From positions 2,050,001-2,114,000 of the forward strand of contig NZ_CP035686.1 in NCBI RefSeq assembly GCF_009665255.1: 64,000 bases of DNA, given 5' to 3'. The first letter of the stretch is position 1. The number at the start of each line of letters is the position of its first letter. A program made the position numbers and the translations under genes. This stretch comes from Vibrio metoecus (lineage in GTDB: Bacteria; Pseudomonadota; Gammaproteobacteria; Enterobacterales; Vibrionaceae). Of the stretch, positions 1 to 6,761 are shown piece by piece. The notes below the pieces were generated by a model. It was not told the origin of the DNA and did not search any database. It saw only the letters and a program-made list of their open reading frames with translations.

Positions 1-697
1 GAAGGCCTTCTGGGACTTCATTATTAATGATGCGCTGCGCCAAGCCTTCCACAATCGCAGTTTTACCGACACCGGGCTCACCAATAATCACAGGGTTATT
101 CTTGGTACGACGCTGCAGCACTTGAATGGTGCGGCGAATTTCATCATCACGACCGATCACAGGATCGAGCTTGCCCTGCTCAGCACGTTCAGTCAGATCG
201 ATGGTGAATTTTTCCAACGCTTGACGCAGCTCTTCCGCATTCGGGTCATTGACCTTCTGGCCTCCACGAATTTTTTCAATTGCATCAGAGACCTTTTTCT
301 CGGTCAGTCCAAATTCTTTGAGTAAGTGACCCAGTGGCCCTTTGTCCTCAATCGCAGCAAGTAGATAGATTTCAGAGGAGATGTAGGCATCTTGACGCTT
401 TTGCGCGACTTTATCACACAGATTAAATAGTGTGCCTAACGCCGAAGAGAGCTGTACATCACCACCAATACCACTCACTTTCGGGAGTCGATCCAGCATC
501 TCGCTCAACTTAGAGCGCAGTTGCATCACATCCACATTTAGCATGGTGAGTAATGGGCGGATCGGACTGCCGTTTTGGTCCAACAGTGCCACCATCAGGT
601 GCACAGGTTCGATATATTGATGATCACGCCCGAGCGCTAATGACTGGGCATCGGAAATCGCGATCTGAAATTTGCTCGTAAATCTGTCAAGACGCAT
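1..697 (-). CDS. clpB: ClpB disaggregase, N-terminal part (cut by window edge)
   Basis: AAA+ protein disaggregase that works with DnaK to rescue heat-aggregated proteins in the cytoplasm. Only about the first 232 codons are present; the gene continues past base 1. The start ATG at 697 begins MRLDRFTSKFQ and follows a good AGGAAGG ribosome binding site. The Clp N-terminal repeat domain fills roughly residues 1-145, followed by the start of the first nucleotide-binding domain with Walker A GEPGVGKT near residue 205. A sigma-32-like promoter lies just upstream (744-772). It is transcribed the same way as pgeF and rluD, which lie upstream of it. Confidence 0.96.
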   Translation of the reverse strand, partial: MRLDRFTSKFQIAISDAQSLALGRDHQYIEPVHLMVALLDQNGSPIRPLLTMLNVDVMQLRSKLSEMLDRLPKVSGIGGDVQLSSALGTLFNLCDKVAQKRQDAYISSEIYLLAAIEDKGPLGHLLKEFGLTEKKVSDAIEKIRGGQKVNDPNAEELRQALEKFTIDLTERAEQGKLDPVIGRDDEIRRTIQVLQRRTKNNPVIIGEPGVGKTAIVEGLAQRIINNEVPEGL

Positions 698-743
698 ACA
701 AACCTTCCTAACCTCATCTGAGATAAATTGAATACGTTAGGAA

Positions 744-772
744 AGATGGTTATCACGAGCCAGATTTTCAAG
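744..772 (-). promoter_or_regulatory. Sigma-32 heat-shock promoter for clpB
   Basis: On the minus strand CTTGAAA (766-772) is a perfect match to the sigma-32 -35 core. It is followed after 14 bases by AACCATCT (744-751), which matches six of eight positions of CCCCATNT. The site ends 47 bases before the clpB ATG. The spacing and both boxes fit a heat-shock promoter, so clpB can be induced separately from pgeF. Confidence 0.75.
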
Positions 773-821
773 GGAAGTTGAGGAAACTTTCTTGTTGTTT
801 GATATGGGTATGGATGAAGAC

Positions 822-1544
822 TTACTCTTCAAGCCAAATAAAAGCCGCTTGCCGCCCCGTCACTCCATCTCGGCGATAGGAATAGAAGCGATCCGCATCC
901 TGATAGGTACATAAGCCACTATCAAAGATTTGCTCAATACCTAATTCATGCAAACGCAGTTTGACTAACTGACTCATATCCGCCAGCCATTTCCCTTGTT
1001 GTGTACAAGGAGTGAAAGCGTGTTCAGCTTGAGGATGGTGAGCAACAAAAGCCATGAAGACATCTTCGCCCACTTCAAACGCTTGCGAGCCAATAGCGGG
1101 ACCAAGCCACACCATGACATCACCGGACATTCTTGCCGCCGTTTGTTCAACAATGCCATTAACCAAACCACGCCAGCCAGCATGAACCGCAGCGACTTGG
1201 GTGCCAGCACGATTGGTCATCAATACCGGCAGACAATCCGCCGTCATCGCTGAGCACACCACGTTCGGAGTAGCAGTGATCAGCCCATCGGCGTCCAACA
1301 CTTGCTCGGTCGGAGTATCAACATTGAGTACCACCGTGGAATGCGTTTGATTGAGCCAAATGGGTGAACTTGGCATCGCTGACGTTGCCACCAACGATTG
1401 CCGATTACGCAGTACAAGTTCAGGATCATCCCCAACATGCATACCTAGGTTTAGCCCTTGATAAGCACCTTGTGAAAAACCACCGTGGCGAGTCGAACTA
1501 AACGCTTTGACTTGTTTGGGGGCATTCCAGTTGGGGAAAATCAT
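822..1544 (-). CDS. pgeF: Peptidoglycan editing factor PgeF (YfiH, DUF152 / Cu-oxidase_4 family)
   Basis: A 240-residue protein of the YfiH family, once called a polyphenol oxidase and reported in E. coli to hydrolyse mis-built peptidoglycan precursors carrying L-Ser in place of L-Ala. The family's metal-binding signatures are visible: TRHGGFS near residue 18, TADCLPVL near residue 101 and AVHAGWRGL near residue 118. The length is normal for the family. Its ATG lies two bases after the rluD stop, so the two genes are probably cotranscribed, as in enterobacteria where yfiH sits between rluD and clpB. Confidence 0.92.
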   Translation of the reverse strand: MIFPNWNAPKQVKAFSSTRHGGFSQGAYQGLNLGMHVGDDPELVLRNRQSLVATSAMPSSPIWLNQTHSTVVLNVDTPTEQVLDADGLITATPNVVCSAMTADCLPVLMTNRAGTQVAAVHAGWRGLVNGIVEQTAARMSGDVMVWLGPAIGSQAFEVGEDVFMAFVAHHPQAEHAFTPCTQQGKWLADMSQLVKLRLHELGIEQIFDSGLCTYQDADRFYSYRRDGVTGRQAAFIWLEE

Positions 1545-1546
1545 GC

Positions 1547-2520
1547 TTAATACTCTTCAGTGTGGTTTAGCTTCGCATCTTCACGCAATGCGAGCGTCAT
1601 CTCGACCATGTCGTCAGGTACTGGTGCGTGGAATTCGAGCTCTTCACCCGTAATTGGGTGCTCAAATTTCAGCATCACCGCGTGCAGCGCTTGGCGATCA
1701 AAGCCACGAATCATCTCCGTTAACTCTTCTGACGCCCCTTTCGGAATACGCGCACGACCACCATAGGCAGTGTCACCTAATAGTGGATGCTGCAAATAAG
1801 CCATGTGCACACGAATTTGATGCGTACGCCCTGTTTCTAAACGCAAACGCAAACGAGTGTGTTCACGGAAATGTTCCGCAACACGGTAATGCGTGACGGC
1901 ATGTTTACCCATTGGTGAAACAGACATCAAAGTACGCTTAGTCGAGTGACGACCAATCGGCTTATCAATCATGCCGCCTGCGGTCATCGTGCCAATCACA
2001 ATCGCTTCGTACTCACGAGTCACATCGCGCTTTTGCAGAGCACGTACAAGATGAGTTTGCGCAGGAACCGTTTTTGCGACCACCATCAAACCCGTGGTGT
2101 CTTTATCAAGACGATGTACGATACCCGCTCGTGGCACTTCAGCGATCGGCGGATAATGGAATAACAAAGCATTAAGAACTGTACTATCCGCTTGTCCCGC
2201 ACCAGGATGCACCACAAAGTCGCGCGGTTTGTTAATAACGATAATATCGTCATCTTCATACACGATGTTCAATGGCAAATCCTGCGCTTCCCAACGCTGT
2301 TCGTCTTCCAGTTCAGCCTGAACGACAATCACCTCCCCCCCATCACTTTCATGCGCGGCTTAGTGATCACTTCACCATTTACGGCAATCTTACCTTCCAA
2401 CAACCACTCTTTTAAACGTGAGCGGGAAAAATCGGTAAATAATTCAGCCACAGCTTGATCAAGACGTTGACCAAGCTGGCTATCTTTTACTGTTTGAGTT
2501 AATTCAATCTGATGAGCCAT
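1547..2520 (-). pseudogene. rluD: RluD 23S rRNA pseudouridine synthase, split by a frameshift
   Basis: RluD makes pseudouridines 1911, 1915 and 1917 in helix 69 of 23S rRNA. Here it is read in two frames. Residues 1-60, with the S4-like RNA-binding domain, run from the ATG at 2520 and end MKVMGGR-stop at 2329. The rest continues from about 2332 in another frame with the catalytic HRLDKDTTG and all later motifs intact. The break is at a run of seven G (about 2335-2341 on the plus strand as C). One more G restores GGEVIVVQ and a normal length of about 324 residues. This may be a sequencing error in a homopolymer, a real mutation, or slippage. The downstream part could at best reinitiate at a GTG that overlaps the stop. 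Confidence 0.85.
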
Positions 2521-2675
2521 ATCGAACTTTTTAAAAAACCGTGAGACTAATAGTCACTAGTATGGAAAAATACGCCGACATTGTATCTGTTACTGCAAAG
2601 AAAGTAACGAAACGATTTGCGCGCGGTTTACGCACCTATTTGAAAAGCAAGATTTGCAAGGAACTCCACCCTGAC

Positions 2676-3401
2676 ATGAAATACCAGACTTTATCAGGCC
2701 TACTCGCGTTATCCCTGTTATTTGGTTGCTCTAGCAGCCCAGATGTGGTGCCAGATGTACCGCCATCACAGCTGTACTCTGAAGCGCAAACCGCGCTGCA
2801 AAGCGGCACTTGGTTAACCGCCATCGAAAAATTAGAAGCACTCGATTCACGCTATCCATTTGGTGCGTATTCAGAGCAAGTACAACTCGATCTGATTTAT
2901 GCCTATTACAAAAATGATGATCTTGCGCTTGGCCTCGCCACGATTGAACGTTTCACTCGTCTTAATCCTACTCATGAAAAAATGGATTGGGTCTTGTATA
3001 TGCGCGGCCTAACACACATGGCGCAGGATCGTAACTTTATGCACGACCTGTTCAATGTGGACCGTTTTGATCGAGATCCAGAGCCGGTGAAAGCGGCTTT
3101 TGCGGATTTTAAGAAACTTCTGCAACGCTACCCGAATAGCCCATACGCCGAAGATGCTCAACGTCGAATGTATGCACTCAAAAACCGTTTAGCAGAATAT
3201 GACTTAGCAACAGCCGATTTCTACTTACGCCGAGAAGCATGGATTGCAGCAATTAACCGAACCCAAGAATTGCAAAAAACCTACCCCGATACTGAAGCGG
3301 CACGCAAAGCATTAGACATTCAGCTCGAAGCCTATCAGCAATTGGGTTTGACGGAAGCGGTTGAACGCACTAAGCAACTAATGCAGCTTAACCCGTTATA
3401 A
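2676..3401 (+). CDS. bamD: Outer membrane protein assembly factor BamD (YfiO lipoprotein)
   Basis: Essential lipoprotein of the BAM complex that inserts beta-barrel proteins into the outer membrane. The chosen ATG at 2676 gives a 241-residue protein with a classic lipoprotein signal: a charged start, a hydrophobic stretch and lipobox LFGC with Cys at about residue 17. A longer in-frame start at 2541 would bury this signal and is rejected. Tetratricopeptide-like helical repeats follow, with the typical SRYPFGAYSEQ and RYPNSPYAEDA segments. It is divergent from rluD, the same arrangement as in E. coli. A strong terminator follows at 3423. Confidence 0.95.
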   Translation: MKYQTLSGLLALSLLFGCSSSPDVVPDVPPSQLYSEAQTALQSGTWLTAIEKLEALDSRYPFGAYSEQVQLDLIYAYYKNDDLALGLATIERFTRLNPTHEKMDWVLYMRGLTHMAQDRNFMHDLFNVDRFDRDPEPVKAAFADFKKLLQRYPNSPYAEDAQRRMYALKNRLAEYDLATADFYLRREAWIAAINRTQELQKTYPDTEAARKALDIQLEAYQQLGLTEAVERTKQLMQLNPL

Positions 3402-3422
3402 ATGTTAGAAAAATATCAAAGT

Positions 3423-3454
3423 AAAAAGAGCCACTATCATTGTGGCTCTTTTTT
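3423..3454 (+). terminator. Rho-independent terminator after bamD
   Basis: AGAGCCAC pairs with GTGGCTCT around a seven-base loop, followed by a run of six T. It begins about 20 bases after the bamD stop. Confidence 0.9.
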
Positions 3455-3505
3455 ATGATTCTCTTTTTGAAACTATTTCACTCACATCAGTACAGCCAAG
3501 CAAAA

Positions 3506-3521
3506 AGTGACTATTATCACA
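3506..3521. promoter_or_regulatory. Distal CRP-like site upstream of raiA
   Basis: AGTGA-CTATTA-TCACA matches nine of ten conserved positions of the CRP palindrome TGTGA-N6-TCACA. It lies about 290 bases before the raiA ATG. Confidence 0.5.
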
Positions 3522-3716
3522 AAATTAATGTGGTGAATTTTCATTCATTTAGCGTTTTAAAGCCGAAACGAAGCACTAAAAAATCGGAAATTTTTAGTCT
3601 CTACTTACTCGAATCTAGCGTTTTTGCATCAGATAACAAGCTTTTTCTTTACCTCTTCAACACAAGATTTGCGACAGATCACGTTTATTTCACTTCCTAA
3701 AAGACCGCAACACAAA

Positions 3717-3732
3717 GGTGACTTAGATCACA
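3717..3732. promoter_or_regulatory. CRP-like site at the raiA promoter
   Basis: GGTGA-CTTAGA-TCACA matches nine of ten conserved positions of the CRP site. A possible -10 box TAATCT lies at 3753-3758. A start near 3765 would put the site centre near -40, a class II activator position. E. coli raiA is reported to be CRP-dependent, so conservation is plausible. Confidence 0.6.
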
Positions 3733-3798
3733 TTATTTAGTCTGTAGCGAGGTAATCTGAACTCAGCCCATAAGGGATGACACAGAGGAACAAGCACT

Positions 3799-4128
3799 AT
3801 GAAAATGAATATCACTGGTAAAAACATCGAAATCACCTCTGCAATCCGTAATCATATTGAGGGTAAATTCAAGAAATTAGAAAAATGGCAAGTGGATATC
3901 ATTGGTTGCCAAGCATGCTTTAGTGAAGAACCCAATAAGCAGAAAAAATTTGAAGCGGTGATGAGCATTCCACGTGGTCAGTTAGTCGCCTCCGCCATTC
4001 ATGAAGATTTGTACGCAGCAATCAACGAGGTAGAACAAAAGCTAGAGCGTCAACTCAACAAATTACGCCATAAACCGGAAGCTCGTCGGACAGATAAGCC
4101 TGAGCTAACCGAGGAGACCGAACAATAG
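3799..4128 (+). CDS. raiA: Ribosome-associated inhibitor / hibernation factor RaiA (YfiA)
   Basis: A 109-residue protein of the short HPF/YfiA family that binds the 30S decoding region of idle ribosomes in stationary phase or cold. The start MKMNITGKNIEIT and the core with IHEDLYAAINEVEQKLERQL are typical. The C-terminal tail after residue 95 is acidic, as in YfiA rather than the shorter Hpf. A GAGG ribosome binding site sits nine bases before the ATG. It is flanked by CRP-like sites upstream and a terminator downstream, so it appears monocistronic, and it is placed before pheA as in E. coli. Confidence 0.93.
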   Translation: MKMNITGKNIEITSAIRNHIEGKFKKLEKWQVDIIGCQACFSEEPNKQKKFEAVMSIPRGQLVASAIHEDLYAAINEVEQKLERQLNKLRHKPEARRTDKPELTEETEQ

Positions 4129-4134
4129 ACTCAT

Positions 4135-4166
4135 AAAAATAGCGCCGTTTCGGCGCTATTTTTTTG
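4135..4166 (+). terminator. Rho-independent terminator after raiA
   Basis: AAATAGCGCCG pairs with CGGCGCTATTT around a three-base loop, followed by a T run. The pheA promoter starts immediately after it. Confidence 0.92.
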
Positions 4167-4167
4167 C

Positions 4168-4196
4168 TTGACGCTCTTGGTTGGCTTGCTTATTGT
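4168..4196 (+). promoter_or_regulatory. pheA operon promoter
   Basis: TTGACG (4168-4173) and TATTGT (4191-4196) are separated by exactly 17 bases. Transcription would start near 4203, just ahead of the Phe-rich leader reading frame. Confidence 0.75.
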
Positions 4197-4229
4197 GTGG
4201 CAAAACCTATGGATAAATATTCAACAAAT

Positions 4230-4274
4230 ATGTCTAATCTACTGTCCTTTTTTGACTTCTTTTTGCTCCGCTAG
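4230..4274 (+). CDS. pheL: PheA leader peptide (attenuator peptide)
   Basis: A 14-codon frame reading MSNLLSFFDFFLLR-stop; an in-frame ATG at 4209 would make it 21 residues. Four Phe codons in a span of five are the sensing element: with charged tRNA-Phe the ribosome runs to the stop codon, otherwise it stalls. E. coli pheL is a 15-residue Phe-rich peptide in the same place. The stop codon lies inside the loop of the hairpin CTCCG(4266)/CGGAG(4278), matching a 1:2 pairing. It was not noted as a gene because of its size. Confidence 0.85.
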   Translation: MSNLLSFFDFFLLR

Positions 4275-4278
4275 CTTC

Positions 4279-4349
4279 GGAGGCTTGCTCGTTTAAGAAA
4301 GAAAAGTCAAAAACGAACAGAAAGCCTCCTAACTAGGAGGCTTTTTTTA
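4279..4349 (+). promoter_or_regulatory. pheA attenuator (antiterminator/terminator switch)
   Basis: Two exclusive pairings are visible. Antiterminator: GGAGGCTT (4279-4286) with AAGCCTCC (4322-4329). Terminator: AAAGCCTCCT (4321-4330) with AGGAGGCTTT (4335-4344), a ten-pair stem with a four-base loop followed by T residues. The pheA ATG is at 4364. This is the layout of amino-acid attenuation: stalling on Phe codons frees 4279-4286 to form the antiterminator. Confidence 0.9.
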
Positions 4350-4363
4350 TAAGGATTATTGTA

Positions 4364-5539
4364 ATGACCGACCAACCTCTTTCTCTCGATGATATTCGTC
4401 TACGTCTTAACGACATCGATAATCGCCTATTGCAACTCCTTTCAGAGCGGCGTCAATTAAGTATTGAAGTAGCGAAAAGCAAAGTCGAAACTGCAAAACC
4501 GGTACGGGATCCCATTCGTGAACAGCAGTTGTTGGTTAAGTTAATTAACACTGGGAAACAGCAATATCAGCTTGATGCCCAATATATCACTAAGCTATTT
4601 CACACCATCATTGAAGACTCAGTTTTGCTCCAGCAGGCTTATTTGCAAAACTTAGCCAATCCGCAAAGTCGTAAGCCATTGGCAAGAGTCGCTTTTTTAG
4701 GTGCGAAAGGTTCCTACTCCCATCTTGCGACTCGCGAATATTTCAGCCGTAAAAATACAGAATTGATTGAGCTTAACTGCGATCATTTCAAAGAAGTGGC
4801 AAGAACAGTTGAATCTGGGCATGCCGATTATGGTGTATTGCCAATTGAAAACACTAGCTCTGGTTCAATTAACGAAGTCTATGATTTACTCCAGCACACC
4901 ACCTTGTACATCGTTGGCGAACTAACTCAACCGATTGAACATTGCTTGGTCGCAACACAAGATATTCGTCTAGAAGATCTCAAAGTGCTCTATTCACATC
5001 CACAGCCTCATCAACAATGTAGTGAATTTCTTAGCCGTTTAAAGGGTGTGAAGCTTGAAAGCTGTGCCAGCACTGCCGATGCCATGAAGAAAGTCAAAGA
5101 GCTTAACCGTACTGATGTGGCGGCAATTGGCAACTCGACCAGCGGTAAGTTGTATGGTTTACAACCGATCCAAGGCAATATTGCTAACCAAACAGAAAAC
5201 CATACTCGCTTTATTGTGGTGGCTCGCAAGCCAGTGGAGGTTTCCCCTCAGATCCCGGCGAAAACCACGTTGATTATGTCGACGGCTCAAGATGCAGGTT
5301 CGCTCGTTTCCACATTGTTGGTTTTACAACGTTATGGGATCAATATGACCAAACTCGAATCGCGGCCGATCATGGGTAATCCGTGGGAAGAAATGTTCTA
5401 CGTTGATTTAGAAGCACACATTGATTCAGACGAGATGCAGCAAGCTTTAGCTGAGCTAACCCAGTTGACTCGACACCTTAAAGTGCTCGGTTGTTATCCA
5501 AGCGAAAACGTCAAACCCACTCAAGTTAAATTTATATAG
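4364..5539 (+). CDS. pheA: Bifunctional chorismate mutase / prephenate dehydratase (P-protein)
   Basis: Makes phenylpyruvate from chorismate through prephenate, the committed branch to phenylalanine. 391 residues, close to the 386 of E. coli. Residues 1-90 form the AroQ chorismate mutase helices (RLRLNDIDNRLLQLLSERR). Residues 105-285 are prephenate dehydratase with the GAKGSYSHLA and NHTRFIVVAR segments. The ACT domain that binds Phe occupies about 298-378 and includes LESRPIMGNPWEEMFYVD, the feedback site. Ribosome binding site AAGGA lies before the ATG. Control is by attenuation (4230-4349) plus allosteric inhibition. Confidence 0.97.
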   Translation: MTDQPLSLDDIRLRLNDIDNRLLQLLSERRQLSIEVAKSKVETAKPVRDPIREQQLLVKLINTGKQQYQLDAQYITKLFHTIIEDSVLLQQAYLQNLANPQSRKPLARVAFLGAKGSYSHLATREYFSRKNTELIELNCDHFKEVARTVESGHADYGVLPIENTSSGSINEVYDLLQHTTLYIVGELTQPIEHCLVATQDIRLEDLKVLYSHPQPHQQCSEFLSRLKGVKLESCASTADAMKKVKELNRTDVAAIGNSTSGKLYGLQPIQGNIANQTENHTRFIVVARKPVEVSPQIPAKTTLIMSTAQDAGSLVSTLLVLQRYGINMTKLESRPIMGNPWEEMFYVDLEAHIDSDEMQQALAELTQLTRHLKVLGCYPSENVKPTQVKFI

Positions 5540-5563
5540 CGTCAATAATTTGAACCAATTAAG

Positions 5564-5592
5564 CTGACAGTCGCATAAGCTCTGACTATAAT
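5564..5592 (+). promoter_or_regulatory. Strong promoter upstream of nspS
   Basis: CTGACA (5564-5569; five of six to TTGACA), a spacer of exactly 17 bases, and a perfect TATAAT (5587-5592). Predicted start near 5599, about 120 bases before the nspS ATG, so the transcript includes the terminator-like hairpin at 5634. Confidence 0.8.
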
Positions 5593-5633
5593 GCCACCAA
5601 ATTATACAAATAGTTAGGTGATCCAGGCTGTCG

Positions 5634-5668
5634 GCGTAGCCAATTTTTTGGCTCTTACGCTGTTTTTT
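5634..5668 (+). terminator. Terminator-like hairpin between promoter and nspS (leader attenuator or sRNA end)
   Basis: GCGTA pairs with TACGC and, after a three-base bulge, GCCAA pairs with TTGGC around a TTTT loop. The stem is followed by TGTTTTTT. An outer pairing GGTGA (5617)/TCACC (5683) could enclose it. It lies downstream of the 5564 promoter, so it would end a transcript of about 70 bases or control read-through into nspS. It could also serve as the pheA terminator. Confidence 0.6.
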
Positions 5669-5720
5669 CATTTGTCGGATCGTCACCAAATTTTGTCATG
5701 AATGGGTACCGTATTCACAA

Positions 5721-6761
5721 ATGAACAAACGCTTTCTTTCGCTGATGATGTTGAGCTTTCTCTGTCATCAGGCCAGCGCTTTGGAACTGAATGTCTACCT
5801 CTGGGAAGATACGATTGCACCAAGCGTGCTCGAAACCTGGCACAAGCAAACCGGTGTGTCTGTCAATCTTTATCATTTTGATAACGATGATGAACGCAGC
5901 CTACTTATGTTAAAGAGCGTTCAGTTACCGTTTGATATTATGGTATTGGACAATGTATCAGCCTTTATTTTTTCAAGGCAGAATGCGTTTGAAGATCTCA
6001 CCGCGTTAAGCAATCGCAGCAATAATGACCCCATGTGGCTCCAAGCTTGTGGCACTCACGCCATTCCCTATTTTTGGGGAGCGGTAGGTATTGCCTATCG
6101 TAAAAGCCTCTTTGATAAACCACCAACCCAATGGAGTGAGGTGATCGAGATTGCCCCACAACATCGTGGCCATGTTGGTATGCTTAAAGACAGTGTGGAA
6201 ACACTATTGCCCGCGCTGTATATGCTAAAAGCCTCTCCAATCACCGAGTCTATTGATACCTTAAAACAGGCCTATCAGCTGTTAGAGTCTGCCAATCCTA
6301 ATATTTTGACGTATGAATATGTGCTGAGTTACGTGCGCAGCCATCCGCAGACGGATAATCTACATATGGCGGTCGCTTACAGTGGTGACCACTATTCATT
6401 AAACCGCTTTTTCAATCATCAAGATTGGGATTTTACGGTTCCAGAAGGTCGGCCTTATTTATGGGTCGATTGTATGGCCGTGAATACTTCATCCCCCAAT
6501 CCCGCTCAAGCCAAAGCGTTTCTCAACTTCTTGATGACCCCAGAAATCGCCGCACTCAATGCTGAATATATTCGTGCTGCAAGCCCAAACTCTAAAGCAA
6601 GAGCCTTGTTGCCTCAGGAGCATCGTGAAGATGGCTCCATTTATCTACCAGAACAACGGCTTGCTGAGGGAATTATCGACAGCGAACTCTCGGCGAAAAA
6701 CCTTAGCCTGCGTGCCAAAATCATCAGCAGTGTGACTCACCAATATGAAGCTAAACCATAG
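5721..6761 (+). CDS. nspS: NspS periplasmic polyamine (norspermidine) sensor, PotD-like
   Basis: A 346-residue periplasmic solute-binding protein of the spermidine/putrescine type (PotD/PotF). A signal peptide covers about residues 1-20 (MNKRFLSLMMLSFLCHQASA). The mature start LELNVYLWEDTIAPSVLETW is typical of the family. There is no transporter gene beside it; instead the next gene is the sensor-enzyme mbaA, which overlaps it by 17 bases. In V. cholerae NspS is known to bind norspermidine or spermidine and signal through MbaA to control biofilm. The polyamine binding aromatic and acidic residues (YLWED, FDND, MVLDN) appear intact. Confidence 0.95.
   Translation: MNKRFLSLMMLSFLCHQASALELNVYLWEDTIAPSVLETWHKQTGVSVNLYHFDNDDERSLLMLKSVQLPFDIMVLDNVSAFIFSRQNAFEDLTALSNRSNNDPMWLQACGTHAIPYFWGAVGIAYRKSLFDKPPTQWSEVIEIAPQHRGHVGMLKDSVETLLPALYMLKASPITESIDTLKQAYQLLESANPNILTYEYVLSYVRSHPQTDNLHMAVAYSGDHYSLNRFFNHQDWDFTVPEGRPYLWVDCMAVNTSSPNPAQAKAFLNFLMTPEIAALNAEYIRAASPNSKARALLPQEHREDGSIYLPEQRLAEGIIDSELSAKNLSLRAKIISSVTHQYEAKP

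Larger units (their letters stand above)
3402..3798. other. Intergenic region bamD-raiA
   Basis: Holds the bamD terminator, then about 340 AT-rich bases that carry two CRP-like sites and the raiA promoter. An 86-codon open frame at 3440-3700 has no ribosome binding site, overlaps the terminator and has no recognisable protein features, so I do not call it. Confidence 0.6.

Noticed and set aside
3440..3700. 86-codon open frame between bamD and raiA
   Set aside because: It overlaps the bamD terminator, has no ribosome binding site and looks like translated AT-rich promoter DNA.
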